Of a stretch of 64,000 nucleotides of DNA, positions 12,850-26,400 are shown one piece after another. The stretch lies in NCBI GenBank assembly GCA_036365515.1, contig CM070873.1, positions 229,539,876 to 229,603,875 of the forward strand. Reading direction: 5' to 3'. The notes beneath the pieces were generated by a model. It was not told the origin of the DNA. It was given only the letters and a program-made list of their open reading frames with translations, and searched no databases. The translations under genes were made by a program, and so were the position numbers. The DNA is from Torymus aiolomorphi (taxonomy: Eukaryota > Arthropoda > Insecta > Hymenoptera > Torymidae). Each line of letters begins with the position of its first letter. The first letter of the stretch is position 1.

Positions 12850-15000
12850 TTAAAGTTCTCCAATTCTCGTGGGCCGCCGTTTTAGTACAGTGTAGCAGAA
12901 ATAGTTTGCTTTATCTATTGTTAACGATAACAGTTTCTTAAAATACTAATTTAAAAAGCATCAGAATACGCCTAAAAATAAACGTCTTCAATCAGAAGAG
13001 ATAAAATGTACTTACTATAAATGAGTACTAATGGTATAATATCGAAAAATATTAATTATAGTTTTGGTATTGTGGGCAAACTCCCAGTCAAATCATTAGC
13101 TTTGCAGAAAAATTTATTGCTCCTATTACTTAAGATCTTAGCTCGCGTGCAATAACGGTAAACAAGTTTTATGAGCTCTTAATTTGTAAGTATTGATTGA
13201 ACGCATTCACGTCTGATATAAGTCCAATATTAGGCTTTAGTTTTTCATTTAACGCGTAAATAAAGTCAATAAGGCGTTTAATACGTCTAATATTGCTTCA
13301 TGAACCCTATAAAAGTGCAACGTTGTAAATTACTTTTTCAAAGTAGTTATTCAATTTAATTGCTTTTCGTTAGTAAAATAATACTTTGTAGTAGAGTTGA
13401 ACTCGTATAATTTAATTTAATCAATAAACTATAACCAATTACTATTCTACATCTTTATCACTGTAAGTTATTAATGATAATAATCAACAAGAAACCACTA
13501 TCACTTTAAAAAAAAATCGCCATCTCCCAAAGCTGATTGCACCGAGCCGCGTTCCCATAAATTCTCTCAATGAACTCACAAGACAGCCCGAAATACTTAA
13601 CACATGCGCGCCCACGAAATAATCTCCGCCAGCGCAATCAGAGCCCCCGAACTACACCGCTTTCACATTAGTCCTATAATCTCGTCTCCCGAAGTGTATA
13701 AGTTTGCTTATAGGTGATTAGGTGCATCGCTGCGCGCCCCCATACACTCGCGCAGATATGCACGGCTTCGCGCGATAAGACCGATGCGAGACGAAGCACC
13801 AATAGAAAAAGGCGCATCCATCTACCTCTGGGATTCTCGGGATTGGAAAAAGGTCCTTCCTGCGGTGCAGCATATGTGGATATGTATATATAGCTATACC
13901 GTTGATAAAGGCTTATCGGAGGACGGGTTCGTTGCCAAAGTGCAGTTCCGCGTCCGCGCCCGCGCCCAGAAGGATTTGTGAAACTTAATGCAAGAAGGTG
14001 CTCAGCGAAAAATGCGCGAAACGATTTTGTATTTTTACTTGAATTTTCTCCGTTTGAGTTTGGTTGTCTCTGTGTTAATGTGAATAAAGAAATTGAGAAT
14101 TCTTTTTCTGAAAGCCTAATTGTTTTCTTGAAAAAATATATTCAATATCAATGATTTATTGTAAGGTAATGTTTTTTTAATGATAGTCTTGAGTTAATGC
14201 GGCAGTTCCGGTTTATTTTTTCATGATCCATTAGCTCGTAGAAATATTTCAATATATCTGATGAATTCATGTCCGCAATAAAATTACAATAGTTTGTGAA
14301 GAGGATCATAAGTTTAATAAATTGATAATAATTTCAATAATTTCATTAGCATTTTATCGTTTCCTTAAGCCATGCATTATAATATTACTTGGTTATCTAG
14401 CGTACATTAGAAAAGTCTTTATCCTTATCCTTGTGTTATTCAATTGTAAACAAGACTGTTGTTTAAAAGATAAAATGAAAATTATTACTATTGCATTGAC
14501 ATTTCAAAGGAAATGGAAATTATTTTATAAGTGTATTATTTTGTTATTGAGAATTTAAATCAAATTTATAAAAATAATTACAATAATAATAAAACTGTAT
14601 TTTTATAAAATTTATGTTATAAAAAAAAACTTTAATTTCTATAAAATATTTTATAATTCTAAATTAGAAAAAAAATGATTTTTATATGCAACCAAAAATG
14701 CGAATACAAACTAATAAATTTGATTACAAACTCATCTTGAACAACGTATAAATTGTTTTTCTAACTGCAATAATAAGTTATAGTGTATCATGATAATACA
14801 CATAATGCATAGGACCTTTGATCACCTGAAAATATTAATAAAGGATTTATACTAGCTAATACTTTTTGTGTTTGTATTTGAAAATTCATATTTCATCAAA
14901 TTTTATTTATACTTTCAGATATCCTAAATTAAGACTTTAATAAATTAATGATCAGGTCTAAGCGTCGGAAAAAACAACCAACTATTACACGAAACTGACA
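12850..15000. other. Intergenic DNA with a small GC-rich patch
   Basis: Mostly AT-rich with no supported gene. A GC-richer patch lies at about 13540-13980, and the 65-aa frame in it (13784-13981) has no recognisable domain. The open frame 14322-14558 is AT-rich and low in complexity and is probably chance. Confidence 0.4.
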
Positions 15001-15581
15001 AGCTTATATATACACCTTATCACGAATTAAAACGCATTACACGTGTTTGTCAAAGCAATATTTATTTTCATCCAAGCATTGCATTTCTCTAAACATTTAT
15101 CTATCGCGGAATCACTCGCGTTCAACCGTACGACGACGCAATAATCACCAAAGATCCAGCAAAGCAACAGTTCCCGCGCGCCTATACATACCCGTCATCG
15201 CTACGAACAGGTATATATTTTTATTCGAACTTTCGACTTTCAGCCGCGCTCTCTCACTCGAATACATATGGTAGAGAATAAAAAAAGCCGAAAAAAACAC
15301 GCGGCCGGTAAAAGTCGAGGGCGCACCCCTTTCCACGACGTTTTTACGAACAGCTAATATTGAACCGTCGCTTCGCGAGCGCGTGTGTGTACTCACTCGC
15401 GGGCAATTGAAAGAAAAACGAGCTCCACGGTGCGCGCGAGCGCTGGCATATAATACCGCGGGTTTACCGAACGATTAGAGCCGCGCTGCGCACACGAGGC
15501 TCATAAGTAATATGTATGTGTGTGTGGGTCTGTGTGCGCGTCTCGACTCTCGTTTAGCGCGCGGGGAGGCGGTTTTCTTCC

Positions 15582-15652
15582 TATAAATAGAACCGGTATA
15601 TAAGCGCGCGGCGGTGCTCTCCTCGTATATAGGTGAATTCCTAGCGATCGAG
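15582..15652 (+). promoter_or_regulatory. TATA-type core promoter and short 5' UTR exon candidate for the halfway-like gene
   Basis: TATAAATAG, a near-perfect TATA box, lies at 15582-15590 in a GC-rich island (about 15.0-15.75 kb). Transcription would start about 30 bp further on, and a consensus donor (GAG|GTGAGC) follows at 15653, giving a leader exon of roughly 40 bp. The first coding exon of the halfway-like gene begins exactly at an acceptor (ACACAG|ATG) at 16589/16590, so an upstream non-coding exon is expected. The assignment is inferred from this fit. Confidence 0.5.
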
Positions 15653-16353
15653 GTGAGCCGCGTGGATTGGGGCCCGACTAAGTGTTATATACTTATATTA
15701 TGGGTACGTGTGAGTTCGTGTGGCCACGTGAGATCAGCGGCGCGTAATCGCTTTTTAATATGATAAATGTGTACTTGCTGGTATATTTTTATCCATGGGA
15801 GGCGTTGAAGTCAGATACATTTTGTGTATTTTTATTTTTTATTTAACCGGCGTTTAGAGATATGAGAATTTGGTTTGATAAGTTTTTTAATCGTTTATTA
15901 TGTTGCTTAAAAGGAATTTGTAATAAAATTTATGCGATATTTATTAATGCCATAAAACTGAATTTTTTATATATCATCGAAAGTCCAAAGACCTGCATGG
16001 AAAGCAGTTGAAATTATGTTATCTTTATTAAAAAAAAAAAAAAACATGGCCATAATTTTTCATGCAAAGCTTGCCAAATGTTTTACCTACGCGATAAAAA
16101 ACTGCGTTTTTGATCCGTGACTGACGAAATTTATCTTTTTCGTTCAACATGCGCGCATTATAAAATGTAAATAGGTAGATTTAGACGCAGTAGGAAAAGT
16201 TTTTCTGTGCAATATTGATAAAGGAACGTTTTATTAAAATTTTTGCTCTTTCGTAAAAAATAAGTCGATAAAAAAAAACACTGGTAAAAATCCGAAAAAA
16301 CTGAATTGATATAGATAAATAGTTGTTATGATTACAACTCCTTTTGTTTATAG

Positions 16354-16377
16354 AATAATAATAATAATAATAATAAC

Positions 16378-16413
<36 letters not shown>
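16354..16413. repeat. (TAA)n microsatellite
   Basis: About 20 units of AAT/TAA with a single AAC interruption, in the presumed first intron of the halfway-like gene. Confidence 0.9.
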
Positions 16414-16589
16414 TCTATGCAGTAAATCATTTACGATAATTTATCAACTCCATCTCAAACTCTTATTATAATTAAATAACGATGATCTCAATTATTTCTT
16501 CAAAAAAACACTCCAACGCATAATTAAAAAAAATCCATCACCCCAAAACTATGCCATTACCTATAATAACTCTTCCGACACTTACACAG

Positions 16590-18819
16590 ATGCGGTGGCT
16601 GGTACCGGTACTGCTGCTCTGCATCGGCGCAGTGCATGCTCGCACGGAGGAGGACCAGTCGCTCACTGCCAGCAACGGCAACAGCAACAGCAACAACAAC
16701 GAGTCGACGGTATCGGCGACGTCCTTGGTACCGACTCCGACGCCTTCGCCGGCGCCGCCTCTCAATCTCGTGCCGGAAAAGTGTTTCTATCGATTGCCGT
16801 CCGAGTGTCCGCCACCAGGCGCTAAGCCCTGCAAGACGATTACCCTCTACAGTAACAGCAGCAACGGTAACGGCGGTGGCGAGAACGTCGCCGTCCTCTG
16901 CTGCAACTTGGCGAATCACACCGAGTTCGAGCTCGCCCTCGATCGCGCAAGTAAGACTTCCGTGGGAAGGACTTTTTTTCTTTCGATATATACCTAGTTG
17001 CGAGTGACATTGGGAGAGAAGCTTTTGAAATTGAGTTTGCGTTTTAAGTTGTGATGTAAGAGATGTTTTGTTTACTTGAAGTACCGAGTCGTTTCAATAT
17101 ATTTATTTATTTTTTAGTCACATTTTTTAAAGCGTCTGATTTTTTTTTAAATAGATTTACCGCCCAATGTGTCTTACATACACATTAGAAATGCCACGTT
17201 GGATTTTATCAACGCAACCGAAGTCCGGTGGCGAATGTTGAAGTCTTTGGCCATAACTGACGGAAGAATCCAACGGATTAAGGGACAGTTCCTAATGATG
17301 ACGCCGATACTCTGCCTAAATCTGTCCAATAATGCTCTTTTAGAAATGGAGAACAATTCATTGACTCGGTTATCTCAATTGACCACGTTGGACATCTCCT
17401 ACAATAATTTGACGCATTTGCCGGCTTTAAATATAGTTAACGGTAGAGAATTTTGGCTTGACATTTCTGGTGAGTTAAAAAACAAATGTATTATTTACCG
17501 TGTATAGTTAAATCGGAATTTTGCGTCTAAAGTAAATGGTTTTCATTCATATATAATTAAATTTTTGTTATCTTGCTTGTATTTGCAGGATCAGATACAC
17601 TATTGTGCCATGACATCTACCAAAACATAAATAAAACGGGAGAAAATCAAATAGTTTTCAATCGAGAAAATGAAACTGTTTGTTCTTCAAGTAAAACGTG
17701 GCACTGGTTTAACGCTACTGCACAAGTGCCCTTGAAACAAGTGCGGTATCTTAGTTCTGTAAGTGTAACATACATTTCGATAAGATTTTAGTCATATATT
17801 TATATCTTATTATTAAACATTGCTGTACTTTTCAGTTGCAGACGGAATGTCCGAAAGGTGAAAGTTGGCAATGCCTTTGCGAATTCAGTAGGCTGGAGCT
17901 TTTGAAGGATAAATTGCCGACTTTTGCCGTGAGTGTTGACTGCAGTAATATCCAATTGATGCATCTTCCCGAAAAATTGCCTCGTAACACAATATCGTTG
18001 AACGTTTCGAACAACAATGTAAGATTTTAACATACATACGTATGCGACGCGCGTTTAAATAATTCAAAAGGATAATTATTTGACTAATTTCACATTTTAA
18101 TTTTAGATTACTGTTCTTGATGAATTGAGTACGAATCCTAGCTACGACGGGTTGAGAGAGTTCATTGCTGATTATAATAACATATCCTCTATTAATAAGC
18201 TAGAGGGCTCTAAATTTTTAGATAATTATGCTTTTCTTAGTTTAAGACACAATAAAATCAAATCGGTAAGACGACTAAAAAAACTTATTATTTGTTCTTT
18301 TAAATTTTTTGACACTATCGTGAAAAAAAATATTTATTTTGTTGCAGTTACCTACGTATGTTTTAGCAACTAATGCTTACGACAAAAGTTACAGTAGTAA
18401 TAGATATGGAGTTAGATTTGGAGGAAACGAACTGTACTGTGATTGTAATACAGCAAAGTTTTTGAAGGTAATTCAAATAATAATTAGTATTTCTCTTTTT
18501 TAAACAATTTTTTATGTGATACATTTAAATAAAAATATTATTTCAGGTTTGGCTGCAAACTAGAATATTAGACTACGATGAGGTTTTATGTGAAAATGTT
18601 AAAGAAAAAGTCGTTGACTTAGAACCATCGAAAATGTGTGTTTACCCTGGAGACTGGACTGACTATATTTATTACATTATCGCTCTTGAAATTGTACTAT
18701 TAATAACGCTTATCGCTAAAGTGTCTTACGATTATTGGGTGTTCAAAACAGCGGGATATCTTCCATGGCCAGCAAATAAAATGCCAAAACTTCCTTGTGA
18801 CTGGCTTTGCGAAGCGTAA
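16590..18819 (+). CDS. hfw: Halfway / Singed wings 2-like leucine-rich-repeat membrane protein
   Basis: Seven exons join in phase: 16590-16950, 17155-17469, 17589-17758, 17836-18018, 18107-18265, 18348-18467 and 18547-18819, giving 526 aa. The chosen start, right after an AG acceptor, gives a typical signal peptide (MRWLVPVLLLCIGAVHA). A Ser/Asn/Thr/Pro-rich linker and a cysteine-containing region follow. Leucine-rich repeats then appear (LCLNLSNNALLEM, LTTLDISYNNLTHLP, ISLNVSNNN, FLSLRHNKIKSLP), followed by an LRR C-terminal cap with the CDC motif (GNELYCDCNTAKFLKVWLQ). Near the C-terminus is one membrane segment (YIIALEIVLLITLIAKV) and a short tail ending LPKLPCDWLCEA. The architecture and tail fit the Drosophila halfway/singed wings 2 family, which is needed for ecdysone responses at metamorphosis. 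Assignment is from memory of the family, without alignment. AATAAA follows the stop at 18835. Confidence 0.8.
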
Positions 18820-19527
18820 TTAAACTATTTTTTTAATAAAAATTTAATAAAATAGAGTAGATTTTAAGTCGAAAATCAATTATATACAAGCAAAAATCGC
18901 GAAGTGATAAAAGAAATATAAATACTTTTTGTACATGTGCTAAAAGCATTAAGTTAATTAAGTACTGGACATACGGTTTCTCAATTGGACCGTTTTTTAT
19001 CATAATTTTAATTAATATAATATTATCTTTATAGTTAATGGATTTTCCGCGAGATTATATAAATATATAGTAATTAATTATATATGTAGATTTCTGCAAA
19101 ATTAAGATTTATTGTAATTGTATTCCGCAAGGATTTTGATGTGTTGTTTTTGTATAAGCTCACTGTGATTTTTTTATCCATGACTCATGTGAGTACAGAT
19201 GCGAGAGTAACTTTATAATGGTGGTTTATATAAATTGACAAATCGTTATTAACGTTAATTTCATTTAGACCAATTAATTTTGTGAAATTAAGATATCATT
19301 GCTTAACATATTTTTAAATCTAGCCTCTAAATTACAAATTGAATATCAGCACTAAAAACTAGAACATTTTACATTGTATAAAATTCATTTGTAAAAATTG
19401 AATGTCGATTAGTAAATTTTTAATGAAAATATTTTTCATATAAATCTAATGACGATGTATACATAAACTTTAGATAAACGCATAAATTTTATATAAATAA
19501 TACTATTTATATATATTTACAATAAAT
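18820..19527. other. Intergenic region between the convergent halfway-like and DDX52 genes
   Basis: The AT-rich 3' regions of the two convergent genes meet here. AATAAA signals for the plus-strand gene lie at 18835 and 18846. No other gene was seen. Confidence 0.6.
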
Positions 19528-22374
19528 TCAGTCTGATTTATTTTTAACAATTTTCTTTTTTGCACCTTTGTTCATCTTTTGCTTTGATTTGAAATTAACT
19601 ATCTTGTTATCCTTTTTAGCCTTTCTGCTTAACTTTCTACTTAGTACTTTAGGTCTTTTTTTCTGATACTTTTCTTCTTTTTTCCCTTTACTCCTATCTT
19701 TATTCTTCTTATTTGAAGGTTTACCATTAAATGATTTATTTTCATTGTTTTCTGTTGTTTTATTATCATCTTTTTGGAAACTAGAAAAAAAAATGACAAG
19801 AATAAATTAATCTCGCTAAATTTGTGAAATAAAAAATTATTGTAAAAATACATACTGAGGTTTCCGTTTATATTGTTTCTTGAACTTTGGAATAGTCGAT
19901 ATACTTTCTCTTTTTGGTGCTTCATGTTCACGTTTTCGTCGTTCCTTTTTGCTATGCTTTTTCATAGCAAGCATGTATTCAGGCACATCACACCCTGAAG
20001 CTCGCATCACCGTAGCAATACTATAAAAAAAAAATTAAAAGTTAATAAAAAGAAAAAGTTGTATATATTTGAAGGATTATAAAGATTATACATACCTTCT
20101 TAAATTAGTAGTATCTTCTTGTGTAAAGAACGTTATAGCTTTTCCTTTGCGTCCAGCGCGACCAGTACGACCTGCGAAATGAATAATATTACTATAAAAT
20201 ATTTTTCTTAACTTTTATAAATTTTTTTATTCGAATAAAATACCTATTCTGTGTATATAAGAAATAGCAGAGGGTGGGAAATCATAATTTATAACAAGGT
20301 TTACACCTTTGAAATCAATTCCACGACCCATAAGTTCTGTACATATGAGAACCCATATTTTTCCTTCACGAAAACAGCGCACAACATTGTCCCGCTAAAA
20401 AATTAAACAAATTTTATCATCAAAAATATTATAAGATGCGAGAATAAAAAATTTGTTGAATGTTGACACTCACTTGAGTTTGGGTTCTATCCGCATGAAT
20501 AAGGTCTACATTGATTCCATCATAAATAAGTTCTTTAAATAATTCTTGAGCACGTTCTTTACTCTGTACAAAAACTAAAACTGGCGGTGACAATCCCTTT
20601 AACAAATAACAAAAAAGTACCATCAAATTTCTCTGTATTAATTACCATATCTATTTTAGTAACTAAAATTAACATACCTTTTGTATAATATTTCTAAATG
20701 CTATAAGTTTTCCACTTTCATTTCCAACAAATAGTAATTCTTGTTCAACTAAATCTGTTGCTGCATTCCTATGAAATAATAAATTCACAATTTGAAGTTT
20801 GAATTCATTTTTAAAATTTTTGATATAAAAATTAATTCGGGTTTACCTTTGACCAATTGTAACAGTAATGAGTCCTTTTAGATTATGTCTACACCATTTT
20901 GTCACTGCAGGAGTATTGGTTGCACTAAACATTCCACAACGAATATTAACATTTGTACAAGCTTTTGAAATTTCTTCTAGTTGGTCTTTGAACCCTCTAG
21001 TACCTTCTTCAAATAACTTATCTGCTTCATCAACGACGAGCCATTCAACACTAAAAATAAAGGAGAATTATAAATAAAAATATAAAACTTTCTATGTGCA
21101 GCTAAAAAACGTTATGTTTTAAACATCTTACTTATTTAAAGATATGGCTGGGGGTTCTTGATTAATTAAGAAGACTAGCCTTTTTGGTGTTGTTATTAAT
21201 ATATCTATAACGAAAATCGAATTATTATTATGAAAAATATAAAATAATTCTTTAATATTTTATATTTTTTAATTCTATAGAACAATTTCACTTACCAAAT
21301 TTTTGAGAACTTTTTGGTCCGTATTTTGAAAGTGCTTGATTTATTTTACTTATTATATGAACTCTGAATCCTCGGCCTTCGCTTAATCTTATACATTCTC
21401 TATAAGTTTGTTTAGCTAATTCTCTAGTGGGACTGAGTATAATAGCACGAAATCCTTTTTTTCTAGGTCCTTCTAATGCATGAATAATGGGAACTAAGAA
21501 TGCTGCAGTTTTTCCTGACCCAGTTGGAGCACAAGCCAATATTTGTCTTCCCTGGACAGAATAATATTTTTACTACAAAAACTATATTTTGCTTATTATT
21601 AAATTTATTACTTATTTTATATTTAATTTTTGACCTGTAACATAATTGACATGGCTTGCATTTGAATAGGAGTAGGTTCATTATATCCACTACTTTTCAT
21701 ATTTTGTAGTATGTCACTTCCAACATTATAAGTAGCAGATAACTGTTCAAAAGATTCAATTGGAACTGGAACATGACTCCCAGTAACTGATATATGATGC
21801 GTATTTCGAAACTGATTAATCTGTTAACAATCAAATAAGATAGTTATATGTAATTTTCATATTAAAATTCTAAGACTTTATTTTAGGTTATATATACCTT
21901 TTCTTGTTCTAATTTTAACTTTTTGTCTTCTGTTATAATTTTTTTCTTCTTCTTTGGCCTAATTGCACTTCCATCTTCATCAGCTGTAATTCCTTCTACA
22001 AGTGTAAGCACATTATTTGGTTGTTCCTCATCATGGATCTCTGCATCTTCATCTTCTTCATGTTTTCTTTTTAACGATTCAATAGGTTCTACAAAATCAT
22101 CATTTGTTGGTTCTTTTTTGATTTTAATTTCCTCTTTGATAACAGGTTTTTTTATCAACTAAAAAATGAAGTTTTTATTTAATAAAAGTGGTTTGTTTAC
22201 ATATAGGTTCGAAAACAGTAGCTTGAAATTTCCAAAAATGCGTACTTAGAAAAATAATATTTTTGACATTAATTTTGAAAAACTTACTAAAAATCTTTCT
22301 GCATCACTCCGAAAACGTTTCAGATTAAATTTGTTTCCCGCAGATAGTTTTTTGAACAAATCGTATGCGTCCAT
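19528..22374 (-). CDS. DDX52: ATP-dependent RNA helicase DDX52 / Rok1
   Basis: Twelve minus-strand exons join in phase to 641 aa: 22288-22374, 21898-22158, 21635-21820, 21296-21551, 21132-21204, 20847-21050, 20678-20768, 20474-20596, 20244-20394, 20096-20171, 19856-20020 and 19528-19780. All DEAD-box motifs are present in order: the Q motif ([10 protein letters not shown]), motif I (APTGSGKT), Ia (PTRELA), Ib (TPKRL), II (DEAD within [12 protein letters not shown]), III (SAT), IV ([11 protein letters not shown]), V ([13 protein letters not shown]) and VI ([13 protein letters not shown]). The N-terminal extension is acidic and lysine-rich and the C-terminal tail is strongly basic, as is common in nucleolar proteins. 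DDX52/Rok1 acts in early 18S rRNA processing and small-subunit assembly. Assignment rests on the order and wording around motifs II and III, which fit Rok1 better than other DEAD-box groups. The gene is divergent from the CP110-like gene. Confidence 0.92.
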
Positions 22375-23117
22375 CGTGAATGTATGCTCTTCACGTGTTC
22401 GGCATCATGTCAATGTTTGGTACATAACCTCTATTTCTGAATAAACAACCTGTTTTATTGGCTAGGTTTGAAAATCAATTTTGCTTAGTTACCGACAGAG
22501 CTAGGACGATGTATGTACGTACGATTTTTAATCAGTTCTCTGCAAAGTCGTTTCTAAGGAAATGTCGATTGCCGTTGGCTCGCCAATTTTTAGAGATTCG
22601 AAAATGCTTCTATGTCTAAGGATTTCGTTAACCTATGGGTTACACCTTGCGAGCGTGTTTACCTTTTTACAGACGAAATTCAGATAGACCCCTAATTTAA
22701 AATTTTAGTGAAATAAGAAGTATAATTCATTATAACAGATCTAAATGAAATCCAAGAATCTCAAAACTCTAATAGTCCTCGAAAAAAGAAGAGGTTGTTT
22801 TCTAACTTACATCGATTATAATATAATTAAAATGGTAGCACCGTCCAAGTTTCTTCACTGAAGGAAAAAGCTATTGCTTTACATAATTTAATGTATTAAA
22901 GGAGTACCAGGTATGTAAAATTATTAAGAGTAATGTTGCATGAAGGTTCTACTGTTGCTCTTCAGCTTAATTTAAGTTAATATTGATTAATGTTATTCAT
23001 TTCTTTACTAGACTAAAAATAAACTCAGTTTAAACTATTGACTATGATAACTAAGTAATCCTTTCAATTTACAAATATTTAAAAGTGAATTTTTACGTTG
23101 TTTTATAAAGGGTCACC
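22375..23117. promoter_or_regulatory. Shared interval between divergent DDX52 and CP110-like genes
   Basis: Only about 740 bp separate the two divergent start codons, so the promoters of both genes must lie in or very near this stretch, unless undetected 5' UTR introns exist. No TATA box was recognised, as is common for housekeeping genes. Bidirectional use is inferred from geometry. Confidence 0.55.
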
Positions 23118-26100
23118 ATGGAGCATTGTCTCTCTTCATCTAATATCAACATTGCTGGAGTTCCATTACTCCCACCTCTTGTATGTATATAATTTTCAAT
23201 TTTTATCTTACAGTTAATACAAAAAATACAATGATATTTTATTTTTTAGATAACAAATGATATTATGACAGAAATACAATATTATAAGCAGTTAGCTACA
23301 GCAGTAGAAAAGAGATTAAAAGTTTTAGAAATTGCTAAAGAAACTGTTGTAGAAAAAAATAAAAATGAACCAAATAAAGATAATTACGAAGTTCCTACTT
23401 TGAATCATGACAAAACAAATGATTTAAATTTTGAATTAAAAAGTAATAATATTGATCATTCAACAAAAGATACAATTGGAAATTTAATTGATTTTGATAA
23501 TACTACAATTGAAAAAGCTCAATTTGAAAACTTAGTTGATAAAGATATCGGGATTTCTGAGTCTAAACAAAAACCATTGGAACAAGCTAATAAATCAATA
23601 TCAGATGAAGACAAAAGTTATTTAAATGAAACTTTACTAGGTGATAGTGCTAGTTCTGATACAATAACAGCTAGTACTGATTTAAATCAATACCTTAATA
23701 CCTCAGTTTCAACAAGGACAGATACAACAGAGACTACACCTGAAAATTGGAAGCCTCAAGTGCCTAAAACTTTAGATATTGTTCCAATAAGATTAGATGA
23801 ATCTAACCATCCAGATAAATCAAGTATAGCTGATGATGAAACACCAAAACTAGTTCGAAGAGGTTCTTATGTATTAGAAACTCCAAGTCCTATGCTTTTA
23901 GCACACATGCAAAATGAATTGATAACTACAGAGTACACACCAACTTCATCCGCCCAATCAGTAAAGCGTAAAGAATGGACTTTAAGTCAAGTAAAAAATG
24001 ATTGGGCAGCTCAAAATCATTTTAAAGAACCAAATGCTATAAATAAATTTAGAAAAGGTAATCATACAAAAGCCAATATTCATAACCATCGAATTTGTAA
24101 GTCAGTTTCAAATTCAAAAACTGGGTCACCATTAGATGTCTATCAACCAGCTAAATCTGTTGATTGCATACAAACAATGTTTGCTAAAGAATATTACTCT
24201 TCCAAGGTTGTAAGTAGAAGAGCCAGTAATCAAAGCCAGAAATACTCATCACCTCTTAATGGTACAAATGGTATTAGAAATAGTTGTTCAAAAAAGCCAA
24301 ACAAAAGTCCATCTATATTAAATTTAGCAAATAAACTTAGTGAATCTTTAGGAAGTTTACGTAGTGCTAGTCCAAAACCAGTTAAACGAATAGAGAAAAA
24401 AAATGGAAATGAATCAATTGTAAATAAAAGTTTTGATCAGGATTCCAATAAAACTAATGAGACAATGAAACAAAAACCAGTTATAACATCTGAAAAAATT
24501 GTAACTGTTTTTAGAGAAATCCAAGAGACACATAAAAAACAAATGTTTGAATTAATGACACGTCAGCAGAAGGAACAAATGCTAATGCAAGAGAATTTTA
24601 AAAAACAACAAATCCTCTTACTTGCTCAAATAAGAAAAGCTTTTCCTGAAATTTCAATATCAGCACTTACAGAAGCTATTTCTGGTAAACATGCAGAACA
24701 TGTAACACCTCCAAGCTCAAAAACAGTAGGGGAAAAATGTGATTCTACTCCAAAACAAAGGGATATGGATCAACCACAAGTTAATGGGATTAATCGTGAT
24801 GGAAAAAATAAACAACTAATAAATAAATCACCTATGGATTATGCACCAAGAGAATTATCATCAACTTCATGTCATCTCAAAATTCAGTGGTCAACAACTC
24901 CTACTGTTGCTCCTAACTATCAAAGTAATTGTCAAGCAACACAAACATTAGATGATTCAGCCACCATATTACATAGTCGTTCTCAATTCTCTAATATTAG
25001 ACTTATAGACGATATTCCAGTGGGAAATACAGTACATAGACATTCCAATGTTAGCCGACAACTTTTTCCTCTTGATAATAAAACAACTCATATTCCAGTA
25101 TTAGATAATTCTATTTATACAAAAAAGCATGTAAGTACTATTTAAAAAAAAAACTTTAATTTCTTTCAAAATATCTGTTGCTGCTATGTATATTTACATT
25201 CTAGATAAAAGCAGCAACAATAATAAATGCATATGCTAAAGGATTTTTAGTTAGAAGATTAATGAAAACAGAAAAAATTATTGCTTTAAAAAATACTTAT
25301 AGAGAAGCACTGCACTGTATGTTAAGGCTTCATGTTGATGCACCACTCAACTTACCAGAATTAAACTTCCATCAAAGACTGCAATTACAGGTATATTTTA
25401 TTAAAATTCATGCCCCTTATCTTTTCTTTTTTATAAATATAAACTATGTTTAATTTATTAGTGCGATGCTGCATCAATGAACATCGTAGATTTGTTTTCA
25501 CAAAGTCCTAGCAAACGGATGGAAATAATAGCTCACGACCGAGAAATTAAAAAGGCTCGTTCTGATAGACCAAGTTCTGCTCGCTCCTACTCTTTTGCAA
25601 CTCAGCGTACACTTGCTAGAAAAAAACTTAAAGAGTATGAATCTGATTAAGAAATTTAGTATTACGTTAATTTATTCCAAATTAAAAAGCATGCAAACTT
25701 TTTGTTTTTTATAAATAAATAATATTTTTAATATATTTATTTGAAACTTTTTATTTTATTAGTTCACTTTTAATTAAGATTATTAATAAATATTAAGTTT
25801 GGTTTTTTTGAGCTAATTCAACATTTCATATCAAGTATGTTATGATTGATATTATTTTTATAATAACTATTTAAACTATTCTTACAATAGTTGAAATAAA
25901 TTATTTATTTAAAGTAAAGTATTAATACTAGATTCTATTTAATTAAATTTATAGAATGGGCATATGTCCAAGTTTACAAAGTTCGATGATGACTAAATCT
26001 TGTCCTGCAAGAACCAGGTGTCAAACGTGGACTTCCAATACAAGGGAAAGGAGAACTACAAGTAGCTTAATAAGTATGTATTAATTTATGTAATAAGTTA

Positions 26101-26348
26101 TTGATTATTTTCAAGTAAATTTGACTACCTTTCAGACATGAAATATTTTATTAAAACTTTTTTTATCATTTGTTTATTAATACACTCACACTTGTACTAA
26201 AAATAAGTAGATAGAAAATATTTTAACTCAATATCCAATAAGATTTATAAAAATAGCAATTTTCTAATTACAACAATATTTTTGTATTTTAGATCATGGT
26301 ATTAAAAGAAGTACTAGTGCTGGTGCTGTGCGCAAGCCATGGCGATGA
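23118..26348 (+). CDS. CP110-like centriolar coiled-coil protein (two possible C-termini)
   Basis: Exons are 23118-23180, 23250-25130, 25205-25390 and 25462 onward. The first exon encodes MEHCLSSSNINIAGVPLLPP, which is followed by a short coiled coil. A long, low-complexity central exon then ends in a helix rich in K, Q, E and M (about residues 420-470). The third exon carries an IQ-type calmodulin-binding motif (IINAYAKGFLVRRL). This order matches CP110, which caps the distal centriole and restrains ciliogenesis. The fourth exon can read straight to a stop at 25650, giving 772 aa. Alternatively it can be spliced at 25634 to exons 25955-26073 and 26293-26348, all in phase, giving 825 aa ending GAVRKPWR. 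Only the longer form includes the Arg/Ser/Thr-rich tail. The family assignment is moderately sure. Confidence 0.75.
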
Positions 26349-26390
26349 ATATGCTCTCTAAAAGTTATTTAATTTTAAAGTAAATTAATC

Positions 26391-26400
26391 ACAAATAAAA
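26391..26400 (+). terminator. Polyadenylation signal of the long CP110-like transcript
   Basis: AATAAA at 26394-26399 lies about 45 bp after the stop of the six-exon form; a further AATAAA occurs about 30 bp later. A separate run with AATAAA near 25710 could serve the short form. Confidence 0.5.
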
